Below, in pieces: positions 16,502 to 25,615 of a stretch of 64,000 nucleotides of DNA. The stretch's first letter is position 1; each line of letters starts with the position of its first letter. The position numbers and the translations under genes are program-made. Source of the DNA: an uncultured Lachnospiraceae bacterium. GTDB taxonomy: Bacteria; Bacillota; Clostridia; Lachnospirales; Lachnospiraceae. The stretch spans positions 1 to 64,000 of the forward strand of contig URUY01000004.1 of assembly GCA_900551115.1 (NCBI GenBank), read 5' to 3'. Under the pieces are notes generated by a model. The model had not been told where the DNA came from and did no database searches. It was given only the letters and a program-made list of their open reading frames with translations.

Positions 16502-17863
16502 ATGGATTTTATTAAAGAACAGTGGAATGAAATAAAGGATACGGTAAGAAGGGAATACAGTATTTCCAATATTGCTTTTGAAACATGGATAGATCCCTTA
16601 GAGCCTCACTGCGTCATTGATAATGTATTATATATTATTATTCCCAATGACAAGTCCAATATGTTTACCTATATTAATTCCAAATACAAGACCTTTTTTC
16701 AGGTAACCATATCTGAAATGATGAACCATACCTATGATGTTACCTTTGTGCTTGAAAAAAACATTGCCGCTCTGTCAAACGGCGGGGAAGTGTCTGCTCC
16801 AAAGCCAATCTACAATATTAATTACGAAAATGCAAATCTGAATCCTAAATACAAGTTTGATACCTTTGTAGTAGGAAGCAACAATAAATTTGCACATTCC
16901 GCTTCCTTAGCTGTGGCAGAATCACCGGGCGAAGCATACAATCCTCTTTATTTATACGGAGGGGCAGGATTGGGCAAAACCCACCTTATGCATTCAATAG
17001 GTCACTTTATATTGGAACAGGATTCGGAAATGAAGGTACTCTACGTTACTTCGGAAGAATTTACCAATGAAGTAATTGAATCCATCCGAAGCGGTAATGC
17101 CGCCGCCATGACAAAGCTTCGTGAAAAATACAGAACCGTAGACGTGCTTATGGTCGATGACGTACAGTTTATAATAGGAAAGGAAAGTACACAGGAGGAA
17201 TTTTTCCACACCTTCAACGTACTTCATGCAGCCGGCAAACAGATTATTCTTTCTTCTGACAAGCCTCCAAAAGAAATGGAAACCTTAGAAGAACGTTTCC
17301 GTTCCCGTTTTGAATGGGGACTGATTGCAGATATTCAGGCTCCCGACTATGAAACCCGTATGGCTATCCTTCGCAAAAATGCAGAAACATTTGATTTGGA
17401 AATAGATGAAGAAATTATCAAATATATTGCTACCAATATTAAGTCTAACATCAGAGAATTGGAAGGTGCTTTTAATAAAATAATAGCCTTTGCAAAGCTA
17501 AACAAAGTAAATCCTTCTCTTTCTTTAGCGGAAGAAGCCTTAAAGGACATTATTTATCCCGACAAACCAAAGGAAATTACGCCTCAGCTCATTATTAATG
17601 TAGTATCCGAGCATTTCGGCGTAAATGCAGACGACATTACCTCCAAAAAAAGAAATTCGGAATTTGTACAGCCCAGACAGGTAGTAATGTATCTTTGCCG
17701 TGAGCTTACCGATACTTCCCTTACTAATATAGGTAAGATGCTTGGTAAAAAGGATCACACCACCATTATCCACGGTGTTAATAAAATAACGGAAGAAATA
17801 AGTACAAACGAAGAGCTTAGAAATAAAATAGATATCATTAAAAAGAAAATTAACCCGGCTTAA
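16502..17863 (+). CDS. dnaA: Chromosomal replication initiator DnaA
   Basis: A 453-residue AAA+ initiator. Domain I is residues 1-90 (WNEIKDTVRREYS, FETWIDPLE). Domain III has the Walker A loop YLYGGAGLGKTHLMHSIG, Walker B VLMVDDVQFI and the arginine finger region FEERFRSRFEWGL-like. Domain IV ends with the DNA-binding signature PRQVVMYLCRELTDTSLTNIGKMLGKKDHTTIIHG. It binds DnaA boxes at both sides of its own gene and melts the origin. RBS AGAGGT before ATG 16502. The domain II linker is short. Confidence 0.98.
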   Translation: MDFIKEQWNEIKDTVRREYSISNIAFETWIDPLEPHCVIDNVLYIIIPNDKSNMFTYINSKYKTFFQVTISEMMNHTYDVTFVLEKNIAALSNGGEVSAPKPIYNINYENANLNPKYKFDTFVVGSNNKFAHSASLAVAESPGEAYNPLYLYGGAGLGKTHLMHSIGHFILEQDSEMKVLYVTSEEFTNEVIESIRSGNAAAMTKLREKYRTVDVLMVDDVQFIIGKESTQEEFFHTFNVLHAAGKQIILSSDKPPKEMETLEERFRSRFEWGLIADIQAPDYETRMAILRKNAETFDLEIDEEIIKYIATNIKSNIRELEGAFNKIIAFAKLNKVNPSLSLAEEALKDIIYPDKPKEITPQLIINVVSEHFGVNADDITSKKRNSEFVQPRQVVMYLCRELTDTSLTNIGKMLGKKDHTTIIHGVNKITEEISTNEELRNKIDIIKKKINPA

Positions 17864-18140
17864 TAAAAAAGGTTATCCACCTTACATTGTGTGCAAAATG
17901 TGGGCAGGCTGTTTATATTTCATTTTTAATGTGTATAAGATTTTTAAGGCAACTTAATCGTTTAAAAAGACATGTGAATAACTTTGAAGTTATCCATAAG
18001 TTATTCTGTGTTTTCAACAACGTTTTACTATCATTTTTTACTGATAAATGCTATAATAGAATAGGTTTTACACATATCAACATCCTTTATTAATTATAAT
18101 ATTAAATTATTTTATATTATATATATTTAAGAACGGTTCA
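17864..18140. other. oriC: oriC, downstream DnaA boxes and AT-rich unwinding region
   Basis: Behind dnaA lie TTATCCACC (17873-17881), TGTGAATAA (17973-17981, reverse TTATTCACA) and TTATCCATA (17990-17998). From about 18070 to 18130 the sequence is almost pure A/T (ATTAATTATAATATTAAATT and beyond), a good candidate for the DNA unwinding element. A further box touches the dnaN start (18167-18175). No protein gene is seen in this stretch. Confidence 0.8.
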
Positions 18141-18166
18141 TTCATTACATTTTTAAACGAAGGGAG

Positions 18167-18175
18167 TTATACACA
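18167..18175 (+). promoter_or_regulatory. DnaA box abutting the dnaN start codon
   Basis: TTATACACA matches the DnaA consensus TTATNCACA and fills the spacer between the dnaN ribosome site (GGGAG, 18162-18166) and its ATG (18176). Confidence 0.7.
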
Positions 18176-19285
18176 ATGAAATTAATTTGTTCTAAATCTA
18201 ATCTCCTGAACGGAGTACAGATTGTATCTAAAGCTGTTCCTAATAAAACTACCATGTCTATTTTAGAATGTATCCTTATAGATGCTACTAACGGTGAGAT
18301 TAAATTAACGGCTAACGATATGGAGCTTGGTATAGAAACCATAATTGAAGGCGAAATTGTGGAAAAGGGTATTATTGCTTTAGATGCAAAGATATTTTTG
18401 GAAATTGTGCGTAAGCTTCCTGACAATGATATTATCATTGAAACAGATGCAGGTTTTAAGACTACCATTACCTGTGAAAAAGCTAAATTTAATATTATAG
18501 GTAAATCAGGAGAGGACTTTTCTTATCTTCCTTCTATCGAAAAAAGCGACTGTATTATTGTTTCCCAGTTTACACTGAAGGAAGTTGTAAGACAGACTAT
18601 TTTCTCTATTGCTGATAATGACAATAATAAGCTGATGACAGGTGAGCTTTTTGACATTAACGGCTCTGAGCTTAAAGTAGTTTCTTTGGACGGGCACCGT
18701 ATTTCTATCCGTAAAATAGAATTGAAAAACTCTTATGAGCCTAAAAAGGTAGTTGTTCCCGGTAAAACCCTTAATGAAGTAAGTAAAATTTTACCCGGTG
18801 ATACAGATAAGGACGTTAATATTTTCTTTACACCGAAGCATATTGTTTTTGAATTTGACAATACCACTGTGGTTTCCAGACTGATTGAAGGAGAGTACTT
18901 CAAGATTGATCAGATGCTTTCCAGCGATTATGAAACAAAAGTAAGAATTAATAAGAAAGAGTTTTTAAGCTGTATAGACAGAGCTACCCTTCTCATTAAG
19001 GAAGGGGATAAGAAGCCTATTATTATCAATATTACAGATGGTTCCATGGAGCTTAAAATCAATTCCATCATAGGCAGCATGAATGAGGATATTGATATTG
19101 AAAAGAGCGGCAAGGATATGATGATTGGTTTTAATCCTAAGTTTTTAATTGACGCCCTTCGTGTTATTGATGATGAGGAAATAGATATTTATCTTGTAAA
19201 TCCGAAAGCGCCCTGCTTTATCAAGGAAGCTGACGAAAAGTATATCTATCTGATTCTTCCGGTAAACTTTACAACTGTAAGTTAA
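18176..19285 (+). CDS. dnaN: DNA polymerase III beta subunit (sliding clamp)
   Basis: A 369-residue clamp with the three repeated clamp domains; it begins MKLICSKSNLLNGVQIVSKAVPNKTTMSILEC and ends in the usual ..YLILPVNFTTVS (family ILPVRL-type end). It forms the ring that tethers polymerase to DNA. AGGGAG precedes the ATG. First gene after the downstream oriC, about 310 bases behind dnaA. Confidence 0.98.
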   Translation: MKLICSKSNLLNGVQIVSKAVPNKTTMSILECILIDATNGEIKLTANDMELGIETIIEGEIVEKGIIALDAKIFLEIVRKLPDNDIIIETDAGFKTTITCEKAKFNIIGKSGEDFSYLPSIEKSDCIIVSQFTLKEVVRQTIFSIADNDNNKLMTGELFDINGSELKVVSLDGHRISIRKIELKNSYEPKKVVVPGKTLNEVSKILPGDTDKDVNIFFTPKHIVFEFDNTTVVSRLIEGEYFKIDQMLSSDYETKVRINKKEFLSCIDRATLLIKEGDKKPIIINITDGSMELKINSIIGSMNEDIDIEKSGKDMMIGFNPKFLIDALRVIDDEEIDIYLVNPKAPCFIKEADEKYIYLILPVNFTTVS

Positions 19286-19305
19286 TCTGCATAGAGAGGA
19301 AAAAA

Positions 19306-19515
19306 ATGGAAATACTGAAATTAAAGGATGATTTCATCAAGCTTGGACAGGCGCTTAAGGCTGCTGGACTTGTAGAATCAGGGGTAGATGCAAAGTTTGC
19401 CATTCAGGACGGTCTTGTAAAGGTAAACGGCGAAGTGGATGAAAGACGCGGCAGAAAATTATACAACGGGGATATTGTGGAATTTGAAGGGAAGCAAATA
19501 AAAATAGAGGGATAG
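19306..19515 (+). CDS. S4-domain RNA-binding protein (YaaA type)
   Basis: A 69-residue protein that is little more than an S4 RNA-binding domain: FIKLGQALKAAGLVESGVDAKFAIQDGLVKVNGEVDERRGRKLYNGDIVEF. The family sits between dnaN and recF in many Firmicutes. Likely binds rRNA in ribosome assembly; the exact role is not known to me. Five bases separate it from recF. Confidence 0.92.
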   Translation: MEILKLKDDFIKLGQALKAAGLVESGVDAKFAIQDGLVKVNGEVDERRGRKLYNGDIVEFEGKQIKIEG

Positions 19516-19520
19516 AACCC

Positions 19521-20606
19521 ATGATTATTAAGAGGCTGGAACTGGCAGATTACAGAAATTACGATTCCCTGGATTTACAGTTTGATAAAGGTACAAATAT
19601 TTTATATGGTGATAATGCCCAGGGTAAAACCAATATTCTGGAAGCGATTTATATAGCTGCCACTACAAAGTCACATAAGGGCAGTAAAGATAATGAGATT
19701 GTAAATTTTAATAAAGAGGAGGCGCATATCCGTACCTACCTTGAAAAAGAAGGTGTTGAAACAAGGGTAGATATGCATCTCCGCAAAAACAAGTCCAAGG
19801 GAATTGCCATAGATGGGCAGAAGATTAAAAAGGCAGCATATTTACTTGGGCTTTGTAATGTTGTATTTTTTTCTCCTGAAGATTTGAATATTATAAAAAA
19901 CGGTCCTGCCGAGAGAAGAAGATTTGTAGATATGGAGCTTTGTCAGCTTGACAGCTTTTATCTCTATAATCTGAATCATTATAATAAAATAGTGAATCAA
20001 CGGAATAAATTACTAAAAGACATGTACATGAATCCTGAACTGAGAGATACACTTGCAATTTGGGATTCTCAGCTTGTGTCCTTCGGCAGTAAGATTATTG
20101 AAAGAAGGAAGCTTTTTACAGACCAGCTAAATGAAATCATCTATGATATACATAAAAAGCTTTCAGGCGGAAAAGAAGATATTTACGTTTCCTATGAACC
20201 GGATGTATCGATTGAATCCTTTGAAAACAGACTGAAGGCAAATCAGGAGCGGGATATCAAATTAAAGCAGACTACGGCAGGTCCTCACAGGGATGATTTT
20301 TCTTTTATGAATAATAGCATAGACATCCGCCGGTTCGGTTCGCAGGGACAGCAGAGAACGGCGGCCTTGTCATTAAAGCTTTCAGAAATAGAGCTGGTAA
20401 AGAAAATTGCAAAGGATACGCCTATTCTCCTTTTGGATGATGTATTATCGGAGCTTGACAGCAACAGACAGAATTATCTTTTAAACAGTATCGGTGATAT
20501 TCAGACAATCATTACCTGTACGGGATTAGAAGAATTTGTAAATAACAGATTTGAAGTAAATAAGATTTATAAAGTAACAAATGGTGTTGTTGCTTCTGAA
20601 AATTAG
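19521..20606 (+). CDS. recF: DNA replication and repair protein RecF
   Basis: A 361-residue SMC-like ATPase. Walker A is LYGDNAQGKTNILEAIY, the signature is RRFGSQGQQRTAALSLKLSE and Walker B TPILLLDDVLSELDSNRQ. It acts with RecO and RecR to load RecA at gaps. Length is normal. Directly behind the S4 gene, 53 bases before gyrB. Confidence 0.97.
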   Translation: MIIKRLELADYRNYDSLDLQFDKGTNILYGDNAQGKTNILEAIYIAATTKSHKGSKDNEIVNFNKEEAHIRTYLEKEGVETRVDMHLRKNKSKGIAIDGQKIKKAAYLLGLCNVVFFSPEDLNIIKNGPAERRRFVDMELCQLDSFYLYNLNHYNKIVNQRNKLLKDMYMNPELRDTLAIWDSQLVSFGSKIIERRKLFTDQLNEIIYDIHKKLSGGKEDIYVSYEPDVSIESFENRLKANQERDIKLKQTTAGPHRDDFSFMNNSIDIRRFGSQGQQRTAALSLKLSEIELVKKIAKDTPILLLDDVLSELDSNRQNYLLNSIGDIQTIITCTGLEEFVNNRFEVNKIYKVTNGVVASEN

Positions 20607-20630
20607 AAAAAATTATTTTTTGAAGCGGCA

Positions 20631-20645
20631 GCCGCCAAAGGCGGC
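20631..20645 (+). other. GC-rich hairpin directly upstream of gyrB ribosome site
   Basis: GCCGCC-AAA-GGCGGC forms a 6-bp GC-only stem five bases before GGAGG of gyrB, in otherwise AT-rich DNA. It has no T-run after it, so it is not a terminator. It may influence gyrB translation or mRNA stability. Confidence 0.5.
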
Positions 20646-20659
20646 GGAATGGAGGAAGC

Positions 20660-22786
20660 ATGAGTGAAAAAGTCCTTAATAATATAACAACAGATAATGA
20701 ATATGGCGCGGATCAGATTCAGATTCTTGAAGGACTGGAAGCTGTAAGAAAAAGACCCGGTATGTATATAGGCAGTACCTCATCAAGAGGTCTTCATCAT
20801 CTTGTTTATGAAATTGTAGACAACGCGGTAGATGAAGCACTGGCAGGATATTGTGATACCATTGATATTACCATTAACCCTGACAATTCCATAACCGTTA
20901 TAGATAACGGACGCGGTATTCCTGTAGGGATTAACCACAAGGCAGGTATAGCTGCAGTTGAGGTAGTATTTACGATTCTGCATGCCGGCGGTAAATTCGG
21001 TGGTGGAGGCTACAAGGTTTCAGGCGGTCTTCATGGTGTAGGTGCGTCAGTTGTAAATGCTCTTTCAGAATGGCTTGAAGTAGAAATATGTCAGGACGGA
21101 AAGGTATATAAACAGCGTTATGAGAAAGGCCATACCTGTTATGCATTAAAGGAAACGGATACCTGTCCTGTGGACAAAACAGGTACTAAGGTTACTTTTA
21201 AGCCTGACCCTTCTATTTTCCAGGAAACAACAGTTTATGATTTTGATATTTTAAAGACAAGACTCAGGGAAATGGCTTTCCTTACGAAAGGCTTACGCAT
21301 TATTTTAAGAGATACCCGTGTAGAAGAAGAGCCTAAGGCAGAAAATGCAGCAATAGAAAAGCTTTTAAACCGCGCTTTTACAGATGCAGAATTACAGAAG
21401 GCCGAAGCATTAAAAAATGCAGATAATGATTCTGAAAGGCCTGCGGAAGAAAAAGACATGCTGGCAGCCGAAGCAGCAGAAGAAAAGGAAACCGGCAAAA
21501 AGAAGCAGAAGGTAATGGAATTTTACTATGAGGGCGGTATCAAGGAATTTGTTTCTTACCTGAATAAGAGTAAGGAAGCCCTTTATGAGCAGGTTCTTTA
21601 TTTTGAAGGTACTAAAAACAACGTTTATGTAGAGGTTGCTTTCCAGCATAACGATTCTTATTCCGAAAGTGTTTACAGCTTTGTAAACAATATCAATACA
21701 CCGGAAGGCGGTACCCATTTACAGGGCTTCCGTAATGCCATTACAAAGACGTTTAATGATTATGCCAGAAGTGCAAAGCTTTTAAAGGATAATGAAGCCA
21801 ATCTCTCCGGTGAGGATATAAGAGAAGGTCTGACCGCTATTATCAGTGTAAAGATAGAAGAACCCCAGTTTGAAGGTCAGACAAAGCAGAAATTAGGCAA
21901 TTCCGAGGCAAGAAGCGCAGTGGACAATATTGTTTCCGAGCAGCTTACCTATTATCTGGAATTAAATCCCAACGTAGCAAAGACCATCTGCGAAAAATCC
22001 ATTCTTGCACAGCGTGCAAGGGAAGCGGCAAGAAAAGCCAGGGATTTAACCAGAAGGAAGACCGCTTTGGAGGGTATGTCCTTGCCCGGTAAGCTGGCTG
22101 ACTGTTCTGATAAGGATCCTAAAAACTGTGAAATTTATATTGTAGAGGGTGATTCCGCAGGCGGCAGCGCCAAAACTGCAAGAGCCCGCGCTACACAGGC
22201 AATTTTACCTCTCCGCGGTAAAATATTAAACGTGGAAAAGGCGAGACTGGATAAAATATATGCCAATGCGGAAATAAAAGCTATGATTACGGCTTTTGGC
22301 ACAGGTATTCATGAAGATTTTGATATCAGTAAGCTTCGTTATCACAAGATTATTATCATGACGGATGCCGATGTTGACGGCGCGCATATCAGTACCCTGC
22401 TGCTTACTTTCCTTTACAGGTTCATGCCGCAGCTTATCAAGGAAGGCCATGTTTATCTGGCACAGCCTCCTTTATATAAGCTGGAAAAAAATAAAAAAGT
22501 GTGGTATGCCTACAGTGATGAGGAATTAAACAATATTCTTACGGAAGTAGGACGTGACCAGAACAATAAAATACAGCGTTATAAGGGACTTGGTGAAATG
22601 GATGCAGAGCAGCTTTGGGAAACTACTATGGACCCGGAGCGCCGTGTTCTTTTAAGAGTCAATATTGATGAAGAAACAGAATCAGAAATTGATGTGACCT
22701 TTACCACGCTGATGGGTGATAAGGTTGAACCGAGACGTGAGTTTATCGAAGAAAATGCTAAGTTTGTTAAGAACCTTGATATTTAG
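20660..22786 (+). CDS. gyrB: DNA gyrase subunit B with an acidic/charged insertion
   Basis: A 708-residue GyrB, ATPase subunit of DNA gyrase. ATPase motifs: YEIVDNAVDEALAGYC (general base Glu, Mg-binding Asn), VIDNGRGIPVG, SGGLHGVGASVVNALS (lid). The TOPRIM part shows YIVEGDSAGGSAKTARAR, MTDADVDGAHI, and the C-terminal end QRYKGLGEMDAEQLWETTMDPERR. It is about 70 residues longer than usual because of a Glu/Ala/Lys-rich insertion at about residues 220-285, between IILRDTR and FYYEGGIKEF in the transducer domain. The reading frame is open throughout. RBS GGAGG. Followed by gyrA after 52 bases. Confidence 0.97.
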   Translation: MSEKVLNNITTDNEYGADQIQILEGLEAVRKRPGMYIGSTSSRGLHHLVYEIVDNAVDEALAGYCDTIDITINPDNSITVIDNGRGIPVGINHKAGIAAVEVVFTILHAGGKFGGGGYKVSGGLHGVGASVVNALSEWLEVEICQDGKVYKQRYEKGHTCYALKETDTCPVDKTGTKVTFKPDPSIFQETTVYDFDILKTRLREMAFLTKGLRIILRDTRVEEEPKAENAAIEKLLNRAFTDAELQKAEALKNADNDSERPAEEKDMLAAEAAEEKETGKKKQKVMEFYYEGGIKEFVSYLNKSKEALYEQVLYFEGTKNNVYVEVAFQHNDSYSESVYSFVNNINTPEGGTHLQGFRNAITKTFNDYARSAKLLKDNEANLSGEDIREGLTAIISVKIEEPQFEGQTKQKLGNSEARSAVDNIVSEQLTYYLELNPNVAKTICEKSILAQRAREAARKARDLTRRKTALEGMSLPGKLADCSDKDPKNCEIYIVEGDSAGGSAKTARARATQAILPLRGKILNVEKARLDKIYANAEIKAMITAFGTGIHEDFDISKLRYHKIIIMTDADVDGAHISTLLLTFLYRFMPQLIKEGHVYLAQPPLYKLEKNKKVWYAYSDEELNNILTEVGRDQNNKIQRYKGLGEMDAEQLWETTMDPERRVLLRVNIDEETESEIDVTFTTLMGDKVEPRREFIEENAKFVKNLDI

Positions 22787-22838
22787 GCTTTTTATAACAG
22801 ACAGCTGTGTACGGTAAAACTGAAAGGTAGAATTTAAA

Positions 22839-25391
22839 ATGGATGACAATATTTTTGATAAGATTCAAGGCGAAGGCGAGTTTGATAAAATCCATGTGGT
22901 AGATTTGAAAAAAACCATGGAAACCTGTTATATAGACTATGCCATGAGCGTTATCGCGGCCCGTGCCCTTCCTGATGTCAGGGATGGTTTAAAGCCGGTA
23001 CAGAGACGTGTACTTTACTCCATGATTGAGCTTAACAATGGTCCTGACAAACCGCACCGTAAGAGTGCGCGTATTGTCGGCGATACCATGGGTAAGTACC
23101 ATCCTCACGGTGACAGCTCTATTTACGGCGCACTGGTAAATATGGCGCAGGAATGGTCTACCAGATATCCGTTGGTTGACGGTCACGGAAACTTTGGTTC
23201 CATGGACGGTGACGGCGCTGCTGCCATGCGTTATACAGAAGCAAGACTCTCCAAGATTTCCATGGAGCTGCTTGCGGATATAGGTAAAAATACGGTAGAT
23301 TTTGTACCTAACTTTGATGAAACAGAAAAAGAGCCTTCCGTATTACCCAGCCGTTTTCCCAATCTTTTGGTAAACGGTACAACCGGTATTGCCGTAGGTA
23401 TGGCGACTAACATTCCGCCTCACAATCTGCGTGAGGTAATAAATGCCGTTGTAAAAATCATTGATAATCAGATAGAAGAAAACAGAGTTACCGATATAGA
23501 CGAAATTTTACAGATTGTAAAAGCGCCTGATTTTCCTACCGGCGGCTTGATTTTAGGTACCAGAGGAAGTGAAGAAGCTTACAGAACAGGAAGAGGCAAG
23601 GTACGCGTCCGTGCCATAACGGATATAGAAACGCTGCCTAACGGCAAGAGCCAGATTGTAGTAACAGAGCTGCCTTATATGGTTAATAAGGCAAACCTGA
23701 TTCAGAAGATTGCAGAGCTTGTAAAGTTAAAGAAAATAGACGGTATCGTAGATTTAAGGGATGAATCAAACCGTGAAGGTGTGCGTGTCGTTATTGAATT
23801 AAGAAGAGACGCCAATGCCAATGTCGTCTTAAATCTTCTTTATAAGCACACACAGCTTCAGGATACCTTCGGTATCATCATGTTAGCTCTTGTGAATAAT
23901 GAGCCTAAGATTATGAATCTTCTGGATATGTTAAATTATTACCTGCTGCATCAGAAGGAGGTTGTAACCAGAAGAACCAAATATGATTTGAATAAGGCAG
24001 AAGAAAGAGACCATATTTTACAGGGACTTTTAAAAGCACTTGATCATATTGATGAAGTAATATCCATTATCAGAAGCAGTCAGAATGCACAGATTGCCAA
24101 AGAACGTTTAATGGAACGTTTTGAGCTTTCCGATGCACAGGCACAGGCTATCGTAGATATGCGTCTGCGTGCGCTGACAGGTTTGGAGCGTGAAAAGCTG
24201 GAAAATGAGCATATGGAGCTGCAGGCTAAGATTAAAGAATTAAAGGCAATTCTTGCAGATGAAAAGCTGCTGCTTGGTGTGATTAAAACTGAAATTACTG
24301 CTATCTCCGATAAATACGGTGATGACAGACGCAGTAAGATTGGCTTTGATGAATTTGATATTTCCATGGAAGATTTGATTCCGAGAGACAATACCGTAAT
24401 TGCCATGACAAGACTGGGTTATATCAAGCGTATGACCGTTGATAATTTCAAGTCACAGAACCGCGGCGGAAAAGGTATTAAGGGTATGCAGACCATTGAT
24501 GAGGATTATATAGAGGATCTTCTCATGACGACTACCCACCATTATCTGAATTTCTTTACCAATGAGGGACGCGTCTACAGGATGAAGGCCTATGAAATCC
24601 CGGAAGCCGGCAGAACAGCAAGAGGTACGGCAATTATTAACCTTTTACAGCTCAATCCCGGTGAAAAGATTACGGCTATGATTCCGATTAAGGATTATCA
24701 TGACGATAAAAATCTCTTTATGGTAACGAAAAAAGGTATTGTAAAGAAAACCTCTCTTATGGAATACAGTAATGTCCGTAAAAACGGTCTTGCTGCTATC
24801 AATCTGAGGGAAGATGATGAGCTTATCGAGGTAAAAACCACAGATAAGGAAAGTGAAATCTTTCTTATTACTAAGCTGGGCATGTGCATCCGTTTTAAAG
24901 AGACTGATGTGCGTGTAACAGGACGTACCTCCATGGGTGTTATCGGTATGAATCTTTCCCATGGGGATGAGATTATCGGTATGCAGCTTCAGAGTCAGGG
25001 AGATTCTCTTTTGATTGTTTCTGAAAACGGCCTTGGAAAACGCACCTTTATGGATGAGTTTACCGTACAGAAGCGAGGCGGTAAGGGCATCAAGTGCTAT
25101 AAAATTACCGAAAAGACCGGTGATGTAGTAGGCGTTAAGGCTGTTAAGGATGATAACGAAGTGATGATGATTACAACAGAAGGAATTATTATCCAGCTTC
25201 GTGTACAGGAAATATCCACACTTGGCCGTATTACCTCCGGTGTAAAGATGATTAATCTGGGTACCGGCATAAAGGTAGCGCAGATTGCAAAGGTAAGAGA
25301 AAAAATCTCCAACGGAGAACAGGAATTTGAGAATATAGAAGATGCATTGGAGAATGTGGAAGATGCATCGGAAGATATTATTGAAGAATAA
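22839..25391 (+). CDS. gyrA: DNA gyrase subunit A
   Basis: An 850-residue GyrA, the breakage-reunion subunit. Active-site Tyr lies in AAAMRYTEARLSKISMELL (RYTE). The quinolone region HGDSSIYGALVNMAQEW carries Ser in the first hotspot, the susceptible type. The C-terminal pinwheel holds the GyrA box QNRGGKGIKG, and a second similar QKRGGKGIK. The last 25 residues are strongly acidic, as often in GyrA. A terminator follows at 25399. Confidence 0.98.
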   Translation: MDDNIFDKIQGEGEFDKIHVVDLKKTMETCYIDYAMSVIAARALPDVRDGLKPVQRRVLYSMIELNNGPDKPHRKSARIVGDTMGKYHPHGDSSIYGALVNMAQEWSTRYPLVDGHGNFGSMDGDGAAAMRYTEARLSKISMELLADIGKNTVDFVPNFDETEKEPSVLPSRFPNLLVNGTTGIAVGMATNIPPHNLREVINAVVKIIDNQIEENRVTDIDEILQIVKAPDFPTGGLILGTRGSEEAYRTGRGKVRVRAITDIETLPNGKSQIVVTELPYMVNKANLIQKIAELVKLKKIDGIVDLRDESNREGVRVVIELRRDANANVVLNLLYKHTQLQDTFGIIMLALVNNEPKIMNLLDMLNYYLLHQKEVVTRRTKYDLNKAEERDHILQGLLKALDHIDEVISIIRSSQNAQIAKERLMERFELSDAQAQAIVDMRLRALTGLEREKLENEHMELQAKIKELKAILADEKLLLGVIKTEITAISDKYGDDRRSKIGFDEFDISMEDLIPRDNTVIAMTRLGYIKRMTVDNFKSQNRGGKGIKGMQTIDEDYIEDLLMTTTHHYLNFFTNEGRVYRMKAYEIPEAGRTARGTAIINLLQLNPGEKITAMIPIKDYHDDKNLFMVTKKGIVKKTSLMEYSNVRKNGLAAINLREDDELIEVKTTDKESEIFLITKLGMCIRFKETDVRVTGRTSMGVIGMNLSHGDEIIGMQLQSQGDSLLIVSENGLGKRTFMDEFTVQKRGGKGIKCYKITEKTGDVVGVKAVKDDNEVMMITTEGIIIQLRVQEISTLGRITSGVKMINLGTGIKVAQIAKVREKISNGEQEFENIEDALENVEDASEDIIEE

Positions 25392-25398
25392 TTATATA

Positions 25399-25436
25399 AA
25401 AAAAGGCGGCACAGCTACAGCTGTACCGTCTTTTTT
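25399..25436 (+). terminator. Terminator of gyrA
   Basis: AAAAAAGGCGGCACAGCT pairs with AGCTGTACCGTCTTTTTT around a 2-base centre, with one mismatch; T6 follows on the plus strand and T-rich DNA also on the minus strand, so it could serve both directions. Confidence 0.85.
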
Positions 25437-25569
25437 AGTTTTTACTGTGGCAGTTTCCGCTGCATTTATTCCCGCGAGCAATGAGCCAAGTGCCATGCTT
25501 CTTGCTCTTTATCAGATAAAATACCACAGTACCTATAATTAAGATAAGAAAGATTTTTATTATATTTAT
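25435..25569 (-). pseudogene. Possible FeoB-associated Cys-rich small membrane protein, start codon lost
   Basis: An open minus-strand frame of 44 codons reads as one hydrophobic helix (IKIFLILIIGTVVFYLIK), a basic turn (KSKKHG) and a short Cys-containing tail (NKCSGNCHSKN). This is the layout of the small FeoB-associated Cys-rich membrane proteins. No ATG, GTG or TTG opens the frame; an ATA stands where ATG would be expected, and no clear ribosome site precedes it. Its stop lies in the gyrA terminator T-run. It is 46 bases behind the chemoreceptor gene. Either a decayed gene or chance; no feoB is in the window. Confidence 0.3.
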
Positions 25570-25615
25570 ATTGCACCGGATTAAGGGCGTAAATAAACAT
25601 AAATAAAATAGAATA

